Assembly: GCA_029204225.1 (NCBI GenBank)
Contig: CM055102.1
Location: forward strand, 18,408,732-18,472,731
Length of the DNA: 64,000 bases
Direction: 5' to 3'
DNA from: Diphasiastrum complanatum
Lineage: Eukaryota > Streptophyta > Lycopodiopsida > Lycopodiales > Lycopodiaceae
The position numbers were made by a program, and so were the translations under genes. Shown piece by piece: positions 1-31,699 of the stretch. The notes below the pieces were generated by a model, which did no database searches, was not told the origin of the DNA, and worked only from the letters and a program-made list of their open reading frames with translations. The stretch's first letter is position 1. Every line of letters begins with the position of its first letter.

Positions 1-60
1 AAATGGTTGTCTGTGTTCAAGGGGAGTGGTGTGTTCAAAAAACGGTTGTATGTGTTTAAG

Positions 61-105
61 GAGGGCGGGGGGTGGGGGGGGGGGGGGGGGGGGGGGGGGG
101 TGGGG
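61..105. repeat. poly-G tract
   Basis: A nearly pure guanine run, broken by single T and C bases, with an uninterrupted stretch of about 27 G. Runs this long are error-prone in sequencing and assembly, so the exact length is unreliable. No function is inferred. Confidence 0.9.
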
Positions 106-3100
106 TGTTTAAAAAATGAATGTGTATTCATGGGGGTGTGTGTGCAAAGCTACTGTAGAAACCGATATTGATATATAGGAGTAGTAGGCATACCCCTTGA
201 AAGATAAGAAACGAATTAAGAGTAAATGAGATAACGTGTCACAAGGGCAACTGTCATTTGAACTGTGTAGAGATTGATGTGGTATTTTAGGAAGGACCAT
301 CATATTAGCATCTCCTAATGGCTACAAGATTAAGTCTTCCTAAGGAAGGCGTCACTATGGTAAGATTGCACTGCAACACCCAACACTGCGTGAACTTGAG
401 AGGAGGGTCACCACCATATGCCATATTCAAAATTTTAGAGTCTATTCAATGAGCAATCTAAATTATGTGCTCAAGGGTGCTCTTCATCGCAACCTCTTTG
501 TGGAACACTAAAAGCATAGTAGAACATAGTGCACAAGGAGTTGGTGCGCAAAAAGTAGTTACAACACAATCATTAGTCACATCTATTGTTTACCATTTCT
601 AGCTAGAAGCATATGGTCGAATGGTTGTATGAGTCTATGTTCGAGTCTCTACAAGATTAGTGTCTTGATTGGAGGAGCAATGTGAGACTAATTTTATTTA
701 TCTTTATTAGTGGCAATGATTGAAATCAGACTTGTTTGCTTCACTCTTGAGCTTAGACAACTTTACTACAAGTACTTTCCTCAGCAAGAATGGGTCTTCA
801 TAGTTAAAGTCTCCTTTTACCCAAGTTGATGCATCCAATCACGGGGTCCATGATTTGTGGATCACGACTTGAAATACCCCCCTACAAGGTGAAGCTAGTA
901 ACCTATCCACTCAGCTAACAAGGTTGCAGGTGAGTGTCTATTTCAATTTGCTGGCTCGAACGCCTGGTCTGCTTTTACTTTCTATTTCATGCATACTCCT
1001 TGGTGTACCTCAATTACCTCACATGACTTTCGTAAAGAGACTCTATGAGACTCACGAGTGAAAACAATAAGTTGAAGCTGAGGTTGCAAACAATGGAGCA
1101 ACAATTACAACTTCGAGATGGTACACACATTTGTTTACTCTTCAAAAGCATAAAGTAAACAATAGCATCTACCTATATGAACTTTTTGTATGTGATTATG
1201 CCTCCTTCCACCATATATGTTGAATTAGCTTTGGGAAATTCTTTACACTAAATTGTTAAGGATGATACTTTGATTCTATAAGTTGTCCCTGCCACTGATG
1301 AGCCAACACTAACCAAAACAACCCATTTTCTTCTTCAAATGAGCACTATCGCACATGAAATAGTCTTAGGGTCTTTTTGGGCCAAACAGACTGTATCGAC
1401 ATGTTCACTAAGGTATTGTGGCCTTGCAAAGTTCGTTCGTATAGAAGTCATGTGGTCCAAACCCTACAGATCCAAAAACCCTAACCCCATATAGTGCAAC
1501 TTAGGGGATGGGAGCGAGAGAGGGGGTTGGAAAACCGGCGTAATCCAAGAGGGACTAGGCCAGTTGTATTGTATTTTTCATGACAATTCATGACCATTCA
1601 GTTGGCTCGGTATTGTGACTATAGTTATGTACAATTTTTATCACGTACATGTAGATGCAAGACTCTTGGTACATTCAACCACATTGAAGCATCTTATCAA
1701 ACTCGCACTACTGCACTTATCGATAACTTTGCTTTATGTCATTTGGTATTTTCAGTACATACACAAACCTTTCAGCAGCTATGTTTTCATAGTTATTATT
1801 GGGAGCAACTAAGGTTTTCATTGTTGGTATTCTACGCATTTTTTTATGAGGTTCTTTCATTCGAGCTGATAATAATCTATTGCATACATGCTTTTGTGGT
1901 TCTTCGTCTTAATCCTTCATGAGAGCATCAAGGGGTCTACTTTTAATATCACCTTATATCTAGAAGAAATCTACTTTAGATTGATCAATAGTTTTATATG
2001 ATCTAGGCTGCCCGTGATGGGGCCACTATTTTCCTTGAGTGTCACTATTGACTCATATGATTGGCAATATATGTATATGTCCATGGCAACTTTGTTATGT
2101 CATGCTAGAGCAGTTTTTGTAGTGGAGTCTTTACTTCAATATGCGGTGGCAGAGTTCTTATAGCATGCTCTTTCTTTGCATGCAGCACAGGAGTTTACAT
2201 TGATGCCTTTATTTGGCATTCCGGCTCTCTATGTCTGGTATGTTTCCTCCCCATACACACCCCAATCCCGCCCTCTCCCCGGGGCTCTCCACCATGACCT
2301 ACACCCCTTTATTTGGTACTTTTCGCAGATAGGACCGGTATAGCCTCTATTTGTGTATGACGGCACTGCTATTTGGCCATGATGGACATGTATTCGTCCA
2401 CCAAGCTATTCATTCTGCACGTTCCACAAATGCTACCATCTTCGAGTATTCACGGACATTCTTCAGCTTTGTTTGGGCATTATTCAATACATTGTCACTT
2501 GATGTTTCCATGTTTATCCACTTCACTTTTCACAAGTGAATTTGCCAAACAACGTGCTGGAGATCAGATTGTGGAACTCAGAATCCACCCCTGGGTCTTG
2601 ATATAACAACCCTCCTTGAAGTATTTCTCCTTGGCAGTTATCCCCTTAGTAAGTGAAATGTTTGCAACATAGTTTAAAACATGCAAACTTTAGGAATTAC
2701 TCGATGCACAATTTCGATTCTAAAGTACCATCACAGAACAATGGAACTTGGATATATAATGTGAAAGCTTAGATGAGACAAGACTTCCACCAAAATCTGT
2801 ATCAACAATAAGAAAATTAGAGGCCATGAGCTACATTTGATTTTCTGAGCAAAAATTAAAATACCATGTCCATTACATTGAATCATGCCCGAAATGCATT
2901 GAAGTTAAATGATTCAAATGAAAAATGTAAGCCAGTTTAATGAATAAGGCAACGTATTGAAAGGGAGCTACAGGTTGCAGCAACCTATATGCTTTTACTT
3001 GTGAAGATGATGAGGTAACCATACATTCACAATTTAATATCAAACCCGTAAGCCAAAGATGGAATTATCAGTAGCCAAGCCAAAAGCTCGTTGGCCACTG

Positions 3101-3118
3101 ACATATTGTCACGAAGTA
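106..3118. other. downstream flank of gene 1, no gene recognised
   Basis: I found no coding segment with a recognisable domain on either strand. The open frames at 1590-1922 and 2351-2606 are short, lack splice partners and resemble no family I know. The part next to 3118 should hold the 3' UTR of gene 1. A pyrimidine-rich stretch near 2240-2330 ends in an acceptor-like TTTCGCAG, but no exon follows it. Confidence 0.5.
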
Positions 3119-22479
<19,361 letters not shown>

Positions 22480-22746
22480 AGCTACAACGCCAAATCTCCT
22501 CTAACGACGATGACGAATCTGTGAAGAGGAGAAGAGAGAAGAGAGGAGATCACTTGAACCGCCAAAGTTTGGCCACGGGTCACGCTTATGGTCTCACTTA
22601 TTATTGTCCCCACACCCTTGGGTAAGGGCAGTCCTCATTCACATGAACTCCCAGGGTGAAATTGTGTCCCTACTAACCCTAGATTGCTCTAAAACTAGTT
22701 GTAGCCTCTCATTGCTCCATCATAGCTACTTGACATTGTTGCTCCT
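22480..22746 (-). promoter_or_regulatory. 5' flank and probable 5' UTR of gene 1
   Basis: On the sense strand the 65 bases before the ATG are CT-rich with repeated TCTCTTCTC words, typical of plant leader sequence. No TATA box could be assigned with confidence. Confidence 0.35.
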
Positions 22747-22862
22747 CAGTGCCCATCATCGTTGTGCTCATGCTCACTGTCGTTGGCATTGATGCATTGC
22801 TTACCAGTGCCCATCATCATTGTGCTCATGCTCACTGTCGTTGGCATTGACGTGTTGCTTAC
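22747..22862 (+). repeat. 58-bp tandem duplication upstream of gene 1
   Basis: Units at 22747-22804 and 22805-22862 begin CAGTGCCCATCATC and differ at only a few positions. A diverged relative of the unit (CATCGTTGCCCATG) follows. It lies about 270 bp upstream of the gene 1 start codon. Confidence 0.9.
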
Positions 22863-24243
22863 CATCGTTGCCCATGTTGTCGGTCTTTGTTGTTGCCCTC
22901 CATTGATGTTCTTATCATACCATCCATGATGGCATTGCTCATTCTCACTCTCATCAATGCTCTTGCTCACCACAATTGCCATCTTGCCTATCATAAATGC
23001 TCAGTGTCACTACCATTGTTCACAATCGTTGCAATCGTGCCTACCGTGCATGAGCATGAGATTGAACGGCTTGAGTGTCCCTCGCAGAGTTAGGCTCAAG
23101 CCTTGATTGGATAGGAGTTATGACTACGTCCTTGAAGACCTAGGCTCGAGCCTTGGATAGGAGTTGCATTGGATTACTTACATTAGCATCACCACGTACA
23201 TTCTATCATAGCCAAGCTTGAAGTGTGAATGCTCTTAATTGTCTTGTTTCTACAACAATCAAGGATAATCAAATTTTCCAATCAAAAATATATTGATTAA
23301 TGGGCTTTGACATCAAAAATAGAAAATTGAATAGGCAAATGCAAATGGAAGTTTTAATGCATCAGTTGACAATTAATCCAGATTTTAAAGTCAATACATG
23401 AACATATCGAAGTATTCATAAGATGAATAATACGATCAAATGATTTTGATGACCCAAGTCGGATATGTGATTCGTTAGAGTGGATACAACTTTATGATGT
23501 AGGTAGGCGTGTGTGTGTGTGTGTGTGTGCGCAATTGTAAGTGATCATGACTCTTGTTCCAGCACAACATCCACCCTCTTAAGGAGAATATGTTCACCTA
23601 CATCAATCCACAACAACAACCACGTAAGAACAAGGGCATCATTGTTGGAACTACATGTGTCTACACATTTTTTGAGTTGTTATCCACTTCACAATGAGTA
23701 GATATTCTGAGGGTGGTCAAATTAATCATTTGTCCCAAGTCAATGTAGGACAAATAAAGAATGTTTTTCACTTCACATAGACTAGTTTTATCTATTACTT
23801 CTCATCTTGTAACGTAAAAATATTTAGTACAAGTAAGCTAACTAGAAAACCCTTGCTATATAATCTATCCAATCAAGTAATCATGAGAAAAAATGAGAGC
23901 CTAACGACTCCTTTTTCAAGAACGCACAGGCATTGACAAATGGTCATAAAATATTTTTTTCGTATTGTCGTAGTATGACCATGTAGTTGGTGTCGCACCT
24001 ATTAGTTCTTATAAACTCTCAGTCTATCTAGAGAACTAGGATAATGTTTTCAACTCAATAATAGTCTTGTCATTATTCTTCTTTTCACAAATGTATACAT
24101 CAAAGTGTTGTGTTTCTAATTTTTCCATGAAGTTATATTGTGATTGTTTGTACTTCAGATATACCAACTTCTCAGCTACATACATCATGTAGGTGTGGTC
24201 CTCAAGTTAAAAATGCAATGTTTAACCCTATTTTTTCTTTTAG
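22863..24243. other. intergenic, nothing recognised
   Basis: No domain-bearing frame was found. It contains a (GT)n run at 23509-23529. The words CTCGAGCCTTGGATAGGAGTTGCATTGG and CTCAAGCCTTGATTGGATAGGAGTT form an imperfect local repeat near 23093-23175 (individual words shorter than 20 bases: CCTAGGCTCGAGCC, GGATAGGAGTT). Confidence 0.5.
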
Positions 24244-24266
24244 CCCCCCCCCCCCCCCCCCCCCCC

Positions 24267-24312
<46 letters not shown>
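24244..24312. repeat. poly-C (26) and (CT)n microsatellite
   Basis: An uninterrupted C run covers 24244-24269 and a pure CT run 24272-24312. As with the poly-G run at 61-105, the homopolymer length should be treated as uncertain. Confidence 0.95.
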
Positions 24313-24313
<1 letters not shown>

Positions 24314-24475
24314 GATAGCTAGACTCATGGGCTAGTACCTAATCGATATTTGGCTTGTGATTATTGCTTTGCTTAATATAGTTGCTTATAATGCTTGTGT
24401 GGAGAGTTGCTCCTACGTTTTTTCTTTTTGTGATTCTATTAATTCGTGGGATTGTCAATTTCATTATGGATTTGC

Positions 24476-24926
24476 TGTTGGAAATCAAAGTGCCAAGATC
24501 CTTCTACCATTCAATCTCCATATACAAGAAGAAGAAGAAAAAGAAAAAGAGGGAGAGGGTTAGGCGCTCTCAAGGAGAGAGAAAGTAGTAGCAATGCTTG
24601 AAAGGGAATGATTTACAAATGAACGATGAGTACATATAAATAGGCCTTCCAAAGGCCTAGACTCTTCCAAACTCTAAGTTCTAAAACCTTCCAAGACCCA
24701 CTACTAATTATAGGGCACTCCCAAAAGTTAAGATAGGGCCCCTTAACATAGTTAGACTTTACTTGGACCCACGAGTTTCACTAGACCAAAATTGGGTCCA
24801 ACTTAACTAAAACTATCTTAACATGGTCTAAATAATAAACCTACCCACAAGTCTCAACCTTTTGGATCAAAGTAACCTATGGGAGACTAACATTATCACT
24901 TATTATTTCTAACACCCTCCTTAAAT
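24476..24926 (-). mobile_element. LTR (copy B) and polypurine tract of the same family as 11542-12016
   Basis: The plus sequence starts TGTTGGAAATC and ends TAACA at 24914, followed by CCCTCCTTAAATG. On the minus strand this is AAGGAGGG then TGTTAG, a PPT/LTR junction matching that of copy A. The LTR is 439 bp. A TATA-like TACATATAAATAGG lies at about 24630; its strand relative to the element is opposite, so no role is assigned. Confidence 0.75.
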
Positions 24927-25905
24927 GATAATGTAAAAAACATAACATGACATGAAGTACCATCACATCCTCCCGAATCTTACTATGAATGATCTGTTCA
25001 CCAACACTAGGTAAGACAACACCGCCATCATAAGAAGTAAGCATCAAAACAGGAAAATCAGCATAAGGTACTGATTTTGGTGAGGCATGTGTGTTTCCTC
25101 CAAGGTAAAAAGACGCTTTGTTATTCCGCAAAGACTCGGACAGCCAACAAGAGGTTATAGCAGGCTGTCCAACAGCCACAAAATCACCAACACTTTGTTG
25201 TCCAAAGTGTTCCAAATGTGGACCTTGTTGTTCAAAAACCTTTCAACAGGCCGTTCTCGATCCATAATAGGATGCTCACGATGTAACATAGGCTGAAAAT
25301 GATCAATAAACCATGGCTGAATATGTTGTCCACCGTCTTAAAAAAAAAAATTTAGCAGCTTGCCACTTTGAACACCCAAAAAATCCAGCAACACGCCACT
25401 TTGAACCAATGTACTGATTGACATGATTTTTTCCCCTCCTCCATTAGTACAAAATGGCTTCAAAAAATGCTTGATTTCAGTCTTTTCTAAAACATTAACT
25501 TGAGAAGCTTGCTCATAAAGTTCTTCACTAATGCATCCATCATTTGCAACAAATGGCTCAAGAGAAGAAGAATGTTCTACCATACCAACATGCCGATGCA
25601 AACTTGTACTTGTAGAAAGACAATGATCAAACTTTGCATACCTTTGCTCTTCTACCTTCAAAGGGGATGAAGCAGAGAGGAGAAAGCATGATGATGAATC
25701 ATTTATTCGATATATCTTTGAAAATAATTCCCAAGCACTTTTAGAGGTCTTGCAAAATCTCAAATGATATAAGATAGATCTTAAAATCTTGATCATCACG
25801 TCGATGCCAAACCTCAGCTTGCAACTCCATGAAGAATAGTTGGTGCCATCCAACATACCTTGGCCCGAACAAGTACGAATTGCTCCCAAATCTCCCGCCA
25901 TAAGA
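24927..25905 (-). mobile_element. body of non-autonomous LTR element, copy B
   Basis: The minus frame starting at 25901 begins MAGDLGAIRTC and then GMLDGTNYSSWSCKLRF, which matches the N-terminus of copia gag (LDGxNYxxW). Instead of continuing into gag it passes into the family-specific part DGCISEELYEQASQVNVLEK, then PFCTNGGGEKIMSIS. After frame breaks come HFGQQSV and IREDVM, as in copy A. No zinc knuckle, protease, integrase or RT is present. I infer a deletion derivative with a gag start, linker and LTRs, mobilised in trans if at all. Confidence 0.6.
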
Positions 25906-26123
25906 ACTAGCCAAGAAGATAAACTTTTTCGAATCCTAAATGTGCCCTAAAAGACACAAAAATCAGCAAGTATCAAATCTGAAAATTCAGCAATTGCATT
26001 ACAAACTCAAAAAACCAGCAAGCAAAAAATCAGGTTAGCCTCCAACAAAGCTTTTTTCAGAACCCTTCTTTCTTGCCAAAAAGTGTCAACAATACACACA
26101 CAGATAGGGTTGTTGCAGACACC

Positions 26124-27568
26124 CTACAAATGGCATCCTTCACATATTGCATGATGATCATCCTGCAATGTCGGTAACTCTATTACCATCTTCAGCTTTG
26201 CCATCAATCTCAAGTTCCCATAGTTCAAATGACCAAGTCTTTTGTGCCACAACTCAGATTGAGATGATGTTGAGATAGCCAAACCATATTCTCCTGGTTT
26301 TGCAGCATCCAATTAATAAAGGCCACAGTTACTATCTCTATAACCTTTCGCCACCACTTTATGATTGTGGTTCATATCCCTCATAAGGCATCCATCCTTG
26401 ACAAATTCAACCTTAAGATGTTGATTAGCCATTACTCCAACAGAAAGCAAACTCTTTTTGAGTCCAGGAACATAAAGCACATTAGAGATGTTCTTGATTT
26501 TACCATCAAGAAACTGCACAGGTACATTGCCCACACCCTGTATTTGGCATTCCTCCCCATTGGCTTGAGTGACCTTATCCCCATTATGGATTGGTGAGAA
26601 TTTCTCAAACCAGTCACGTTTCCCGGTCATATGCCTTGTGGCGCCTGAATCTATGAACCATCTGGCACCATCATCAACCTGGGATGCCAATGCCGATGAG
26701 AAGACACTTGTCTCGTCATCTTCTCCATCATCTTCGGCAATGTTGTCTTGTTGAGTCACTTTTCCCGTCTTTATGTCCGCTTTCTTCTTGTAACACTCGC
26801 ATGCCCAATGACCCGGTTTGTGGCAATAGTAACATTTGCCTTTCTTCTTCTTTTTTTCTTTTGATGCTGACTCTCCCTCGTCATCATCATCCTTGGATTT
26901 CTTGGAAATCCTTTTCCATCCTTTCTGTTTGCCTTTAACAAGCAAGGCTTGATCCTCCTGTGGAGTTTGCCTTGACTTCACCACTTCGCGACGCTGCTCT
27001 TCCTGCAACATTATTCCATGGAAGTCTTCAAAATTAGGCAATCTCTCCCTCGAAGCAATGCCGCTCACAAACATCTGTAGCCCTTCTGAGACACCGCTCA
27101 TTGTGGTATGTACCAATTCAACATCCCTGATTGGTTCTCCAATTGCCACAAGTTGATCTCTCAGCTCCTTCATCCTGGTGAAGGAGGATCCCACTGATTC
27201 ACTTTCTTCCATCCTTATTGCGTTCAATCTCGACTTCAAAAACATGGCCTGAGCTGGATTGCAAGTTTGAAATTGCATTGTAAGAGCTTCCCAAACTCCC
27301 CTAGCTGTTGTGACATTACTTATATGAGTGATACATGGTCTTTCACTAAAAGATTGATTAAGGACAATGCCCTCTGTGCCTTTTTATCAAAGGCCCTCAT
27401 GTCACCTAGAGTGGTATTTGGTCGGACTTTAATACCTGCCACAATCTCCCATAACTCTTTCTCCATCAAAATGCTCTTTATTTTGAATTTCCAAATGTTG
27501 TAGTTAGAAGCCCCATCAAGTTTGCTTGCATCGCCCAAAATTGCCTCATTGATGTTTGCCATTTCCAA
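26124..27568 (-). pseudogene. Ty1/copia gag-protease-integrase start, truncated
   Basis: Minus frames encode in order: gag N-terminus (LDGASNYNIWKFKIKSILME, 27568-27320), gag body (MQFQTCNPAQAMFLKSRLNA onward, 27278), zinc knuckle CYYCHKPGHWACEC (CX2CX4HX4C), aspartic protease WFIDSGATRHM, and GAG-pre-integrase (ELWHKRLGHLN, CEGCHL). The two gag frames are joined by a frameshift near 27290. A stop lies at 26313, and the reading is cut at about 26120, before the integrase core. The catalytic DSG of the protease is intact. The primer site at 28818-28832 lies in the right place to be its own. Confidence 0.9.
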
Positions 27569-28817
27569 ACTGCTTGAAACTCCACCTGGAGACTATAAAG
27601 TGTATGCCGAAACCAACCGTGATGTCAGAAATAAAAAATAATGACCTGCAATTTTTGGCTTACCAGGCCACCCGCCGCTCTTTCGCCAAATTGAAAGCCA
27701 AACTGGCGTTGCTTTCCGAAATGCTTCTCGTCACCAACTCCCAGGTCCCTGCCTAGTGTAATGGTGAAATCACTTTTGGCGCTTTCCGAACACTTTCTCC
27801 GCGGCAATCTCTCTGTTTTGGTGTACCGTACTTGCAGGTACAGTCAGGGTGCCCTTCATTTGGAGGCTATTGTCTTTCATTTGGCCAAAATAGGCTAAAG
27901 GAGGTGAAAATAAGAATAATTTGGGTTTTTGAACTGTTTCTTCAATGTGAAGAAACTTCACCTTTCACAAAACTTGGGACCCAACAATTATTTCAGTTTA
28001 AATTTTTTTAATGAAGTATAAGTGCTTTATGCACTTCAGACCCCTTCAATTGAAGTTCTTGGTGGTTTTAAGGCAATCCAATGGTGCATTCACATGCAAC
28101 GGCCCATATCACATGTGGCCTCCACCGTTGATCAGCAGATTCCTTGATCGCATGGCCACAATGAAACTTGAGCACCAAACGAAGCTCTAGGAGACACCAC
28201 TCCCTTTCATACACTACAAGACCAGCGTAGCTGGCTGCGCGGGCTGACCCGCGAGCCTTCCTCATGCCATTTCCAAGCTTCCTTACATAAGTTATGGCTA
28301 TGGCAGCCTGACTAACTCCACGCTACCTCTCTTCACAGTCCGCGGCCGCCCACGACCTCTCCACACGTTCCCAACAGCAGCAGGGCACCCGCTTCTGGCT
28401 CTTTACAGCTTAAAAAATGGATTTGTATCAAGAGAGAAATGTTTTTTCCCTTCTTGAAACCCTAGCTGTCAAAGAAGAAGATATTTTTGGGCTTTATTCT
28501 TCTTGAGAATTTCTTTGAGCAGCTACCTGTCCCTTTGAGGTCGCCCTACAGCAAGCAATCTTCTGCTCCAAACCGCTCTTCAAACGGTGTTCGATTGGAT
28601 TCAAACCAATCACAAATGCCAAGCAACCGTCCAGAAGAATTTTTCAGCTTCAATCTTTGCTTTCCCACTGATTCAGCCAACAATCTCCTGCCTCTAAATC
28701 TTCTTACAGTCTTGAGCTATTCCACGAATCTCCACAGACTCGGTTTTGTGCTTCCTAGCCAACAAACTGTCATGAATTCGCAGTTCTATGTTCTTGTCCA
28801 GTGATTCTAGCCACCAA
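27569..28817 (-). mobile_element. putative leader region of the copia element at 26.1-27.6 kb
   Basis: About 1.25 kb lies between the primer binding site and the gag start. No domain-bearing frame was seen. A leader this long is unusual for copia, so part of it may be an insertion; a GC-rich segment at 28060-28400 stands out from the AT-rich surroundings. Confidence 0.4.
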
Positions 28818-29060
28818 GTGCTCTGATACCAAGTGAAGAAAATAGTTTAAACACCCGACCGGATCAATCACCACAGCACAACGTCAAGTGCAACAAGACA
28901 AGACAACAAAATTGCTCACCACAGACTGTATATTCAACTGATAAGTAAGTACAAAGATAAAGTTGCTTAAAAGCACTCAAAAGAAAGAAAGAAAGACGGC
29001 CCGATAATTCTAGAACTAAGCACACGTGGTGCCATCGAAATAAAAAAGCACTGTATAAGT
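28818..29060 (-). mobile_element. primer binding site and probable 5' LTR of a minus-strand copia element
   Basis: The reverse complement of 28818-28832 is TTGGTATCAGAGCAC, a perfect match to the tRNA-iMet primer site of plant copia elements. The LTR should extend to the right from TGAAGAAAATAG at 28834. Its outer end is not defined; sequence up to about 29060 carries no coding signal. Confidence 0.7.
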
Positions 29061-29074
29061 CGATCATTGCTATT

Positions 29075-30180
29075 TTATTTGCTTGCCTTTCTGAAAAGCT
29101 TCATAGAACTCAGTTTCGGACTTTGAAATCTTGAGACCTTGACAATGTCTTTTCTGCTTATGTCGTACAGACTCCGCATGTTCAAATGATACATTCTCCT
29201 ATGCCAGTGCTGATCTTCATTTTCTGATGCATTCAATATGCTATCAGAGTTGCTGACTATTTTAGCCTGGTAGAGGTTTCCTTCTCTGCATCCGACCGTC
29301 AACAACTTGTTTGTCGTCTCCTCGATCATACGACAAGTGTTGCCGCCGAACAAAACTCGAATGCCTAGATCTGCCATCTTGGAGACATATAGTAGATCTT
29401 TTCTGATTGAGGGCACATAAAGTGCTCCTAGTAGCTCCGCTTGGCCTGACAGTGTTCGCAGATGTAGACTGCTGATGCCTTTGTGACATCGTGTCTGCTC
29501 CCATCACCTAGAATCACTACTCTGTTGTTTTCGAGTTCGCGAAAGTCGATCAAGACCTTCTTGTTGCGTTATGTGTGATGTTGCTCCTGAATCAATGACT
29601 ACATCGTAGTCATGTTCAGAGTAGCTTGTTGAAGCTTCATCAAGTATCGTGAAAGCTTCTTCACCTCTTTCAGCATCCTTTAATGACTCTGCAAAGTTTG
29701 CCTTTTCAGCTTTGTTCTTTCTTTTTGGGTTGAATCTGCAATAATATGCAAAATGCCCTTTCTTCTTGTAGTGCATGAAAGGTATTGCTGGATTAAACCA
29801 GCATTTGTTGGTCGTATGGCCTGGTTTGTGGAAGTGATTGCAGGAAGAAGATTGTTGATTCGAGGACTTTGTCTTCTCGAATCTTGGCTTGTTTTTGTTT
29901 TTCTTATTTCCTTTCATGAAGAGAGCTTTCTCTTGATCACTGCTTCCCTCTCCTTCATCTCTCATCAGCGACAAGACTGACTACTTTCTCAAATGTCATA
30001 TCTGGTAGACTCAGTATGAGCATTCTCAATGGCTGATAGGACGTCGGTAGAGATTTCATGAAGTACATCAGCTGGTGCTCCTGTCCTGATGTATTATCAG
30101 TTTAGTAGATCGTCAGTGTCTCGCTTGTTGGCGGAATGTCATTCTGCTCTTTCACTGTATTCTACTCGTTGCCAGACTTT
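29075..30180 (-). pseudogene. Ty1/copia gag, zinc knuckles, protease and GAG-pre-integrase
   Basis: From about 30180 downwards the minus strand reads gag (FMKSLPTSYQPLRMLILSL), a knuckle-like CNHFHKPGHTTNKC with the second Cys changed to His, and a related KKKGHFAYYC. Next comes protease VVIDSGATSHIT, then after a frameshift near 29500 the GAG-pre-integrase region (DQHWHRRMYHLNMRSL) ending at 29075. The CxxC of the first knuckle reads CNHF, so it is probably inactive. Integrase and RT do not follow; the reading is cut beside the LTR at 28.8-29.06 kb. The upstream side is broken by the (CT)n run at 30222. Confidence 0.85.
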
Positions 30181-30215
30181 CATGCACAACTATAGTTTCT
30201 AGTATTTTTCTTTTT

Positions 30216-30365
<150 letters not shown>

Positions 30366-30697
30366 GATCTCTCTATTCAGATTATCTTTTTTCATTATTA
30401 TTTTTTATGATCTATAGAGGATTGTTTATACCTCCATAGTGTGGAGTTTACAAGATGGCTAAATGTAGAATCACAAGACTAGTTAACGCCAATCAACTAG
30501 TTAGTTAGTCTTTGTCGTTGCCATTTGTTTCAGCTAAGTGTGAAGTCTATGACTCCAAGCCCATTGAGCTGCCAGCTGGCAATGCAAAAGATTCCTCTTC
30601 TTTTGTTTCGTAATCTCCCGTTTGCTTTCGTTCTTTTCATCTCTTTCGTAGTTTTTCATTTTGAGCCCCTTCGCAGTTTGCGGTCCTGGAGGTGTGT

Positions 30698-31535
30698 TTA
30701 CGATTCACGAATGATTTGCGAATCATTCGTGCTTTGAGTCAAAGGACGTTGACTATCGCAAATTGTTCTTGTTCGACCTTCGTTTCTTGTTCGTGCTGCA
30801 ACAAAGTTGCAAGAGCACCATTTTTGACAGTTAGGTGGTCTGCTAGTCCTTGAAGATCTTCTTGGTAATTCAGGAAGTTGATCGTTTCTATCATATTGTA
30901 GTTGCTGAACTACAACATCATCATCTTTTGATCCATCATTCATTCGTTGTTCATTGGAAGTAGAAGAGCTTGGACCTTCAGTGGGAATAGTCGCCTTAGA
31001 AACTGGAAAGTTCAAAGCGTCAGGAGAATCTGACAGGTCGGAGGCTTTCCTTTGAGGTCTTGAAACCAATCTTCGATGAAGATGACATCCCGGCTAGTGA
31101 ATATCTTCAACTCGATGGGATCGAACAACTTGTAGACTTGATATGAAGTATTGTAGCTGATAAAAACACACTTGATACTCTGGAAGTCAAGCTTCTTCCT
31201 AAGATCACGAGGTATCTGCGCAAAAGTAGTACTTTTACAAACTCGTAAGTTTGATAAAGAAGGTTTGGTACTTGTCCAAACTTCGAATGGTGTTTTGTCT
31301 GAGAGGCCGTTAGTAGGACATATGTTCTGCATATAGGTTGCCCAAAAGGACTTCGGAAGTGTCGCATGTGATAACATGCACTTTGCCAATTCAACTAAGG
31401 TTCTGTTCTTTCTCTCCACAAGACCATTTGACTGAGGTGAATAGGAAATATTGTTCAATGGCGTTGTTAAGGCAGTAGTCCTTGAATTCGTTGGAGATGT
31501 ATTCTCCCCCGTTATCTGACCTCAGTGCTTTGATT
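30698..31535 (-). pseudogene. Ty1/copia integrase C-terminal part and linker
   Basis: On the minus strand, 31535-31460 still shows the integrase segment around NGGEYISNEF in a shifted frame. The frame from 31458 reads YSPQSNGLVERKNRTLVELA (catalytic Glu present), then PKSFWATYMQNICPTN and SRDVIFIEDWF. A second frame to 30698 gives a Ser/Asp-rich linker with PELPRRSSRTSRPPNCQKW, typical of the segment before the copia RT. RT itself is missing. The integrase start is cut at 31535, next to a repeat shared with 36.5 kb. Confidence 0.85.
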
Positions 31536-31539
31536 CATA

Positions 31540-31665
31540 GATGTATCTACAGATGTTTCGTATCTTCAATCGCTCATTTACATATATAGCAACTGGAAGA
31601 TCTTGTATTATTCTAGCTTTACATTTACAAGATCACTTAGTTGACTAATTAGAACAGTTGTTATT
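31540..31665 (-). repeat. LTR-like repeat shared with 36484-36617
   Basis: Shared words include TATCTTCAATCGCTCATTTA, GGAAGATCTTGTATTA and ACAAGATC(A/G)C, in the same orientation and order as at 36.5 kb. On the minus strand the 36.6-kb copy starts TGTTGGTTAATCAGC, as an LTR would. Confidence 0.8.
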
Positions 31666-31699
31666 GGAGTGTGAAGACGTAGACACTCTATGAGGAGTC

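Noticed and set aside
61-105. G-quadruplex-forming regulatory element
   Set aside because: A G run could form such a structure, but there is no gene nearby and the run length may be a sequencing artefact.
22747-22862. CRISPR-like or regulatory array
   Set aside because: Only two full units directly adjacent with no spacers; a simple tandem duplication in plant DNA.
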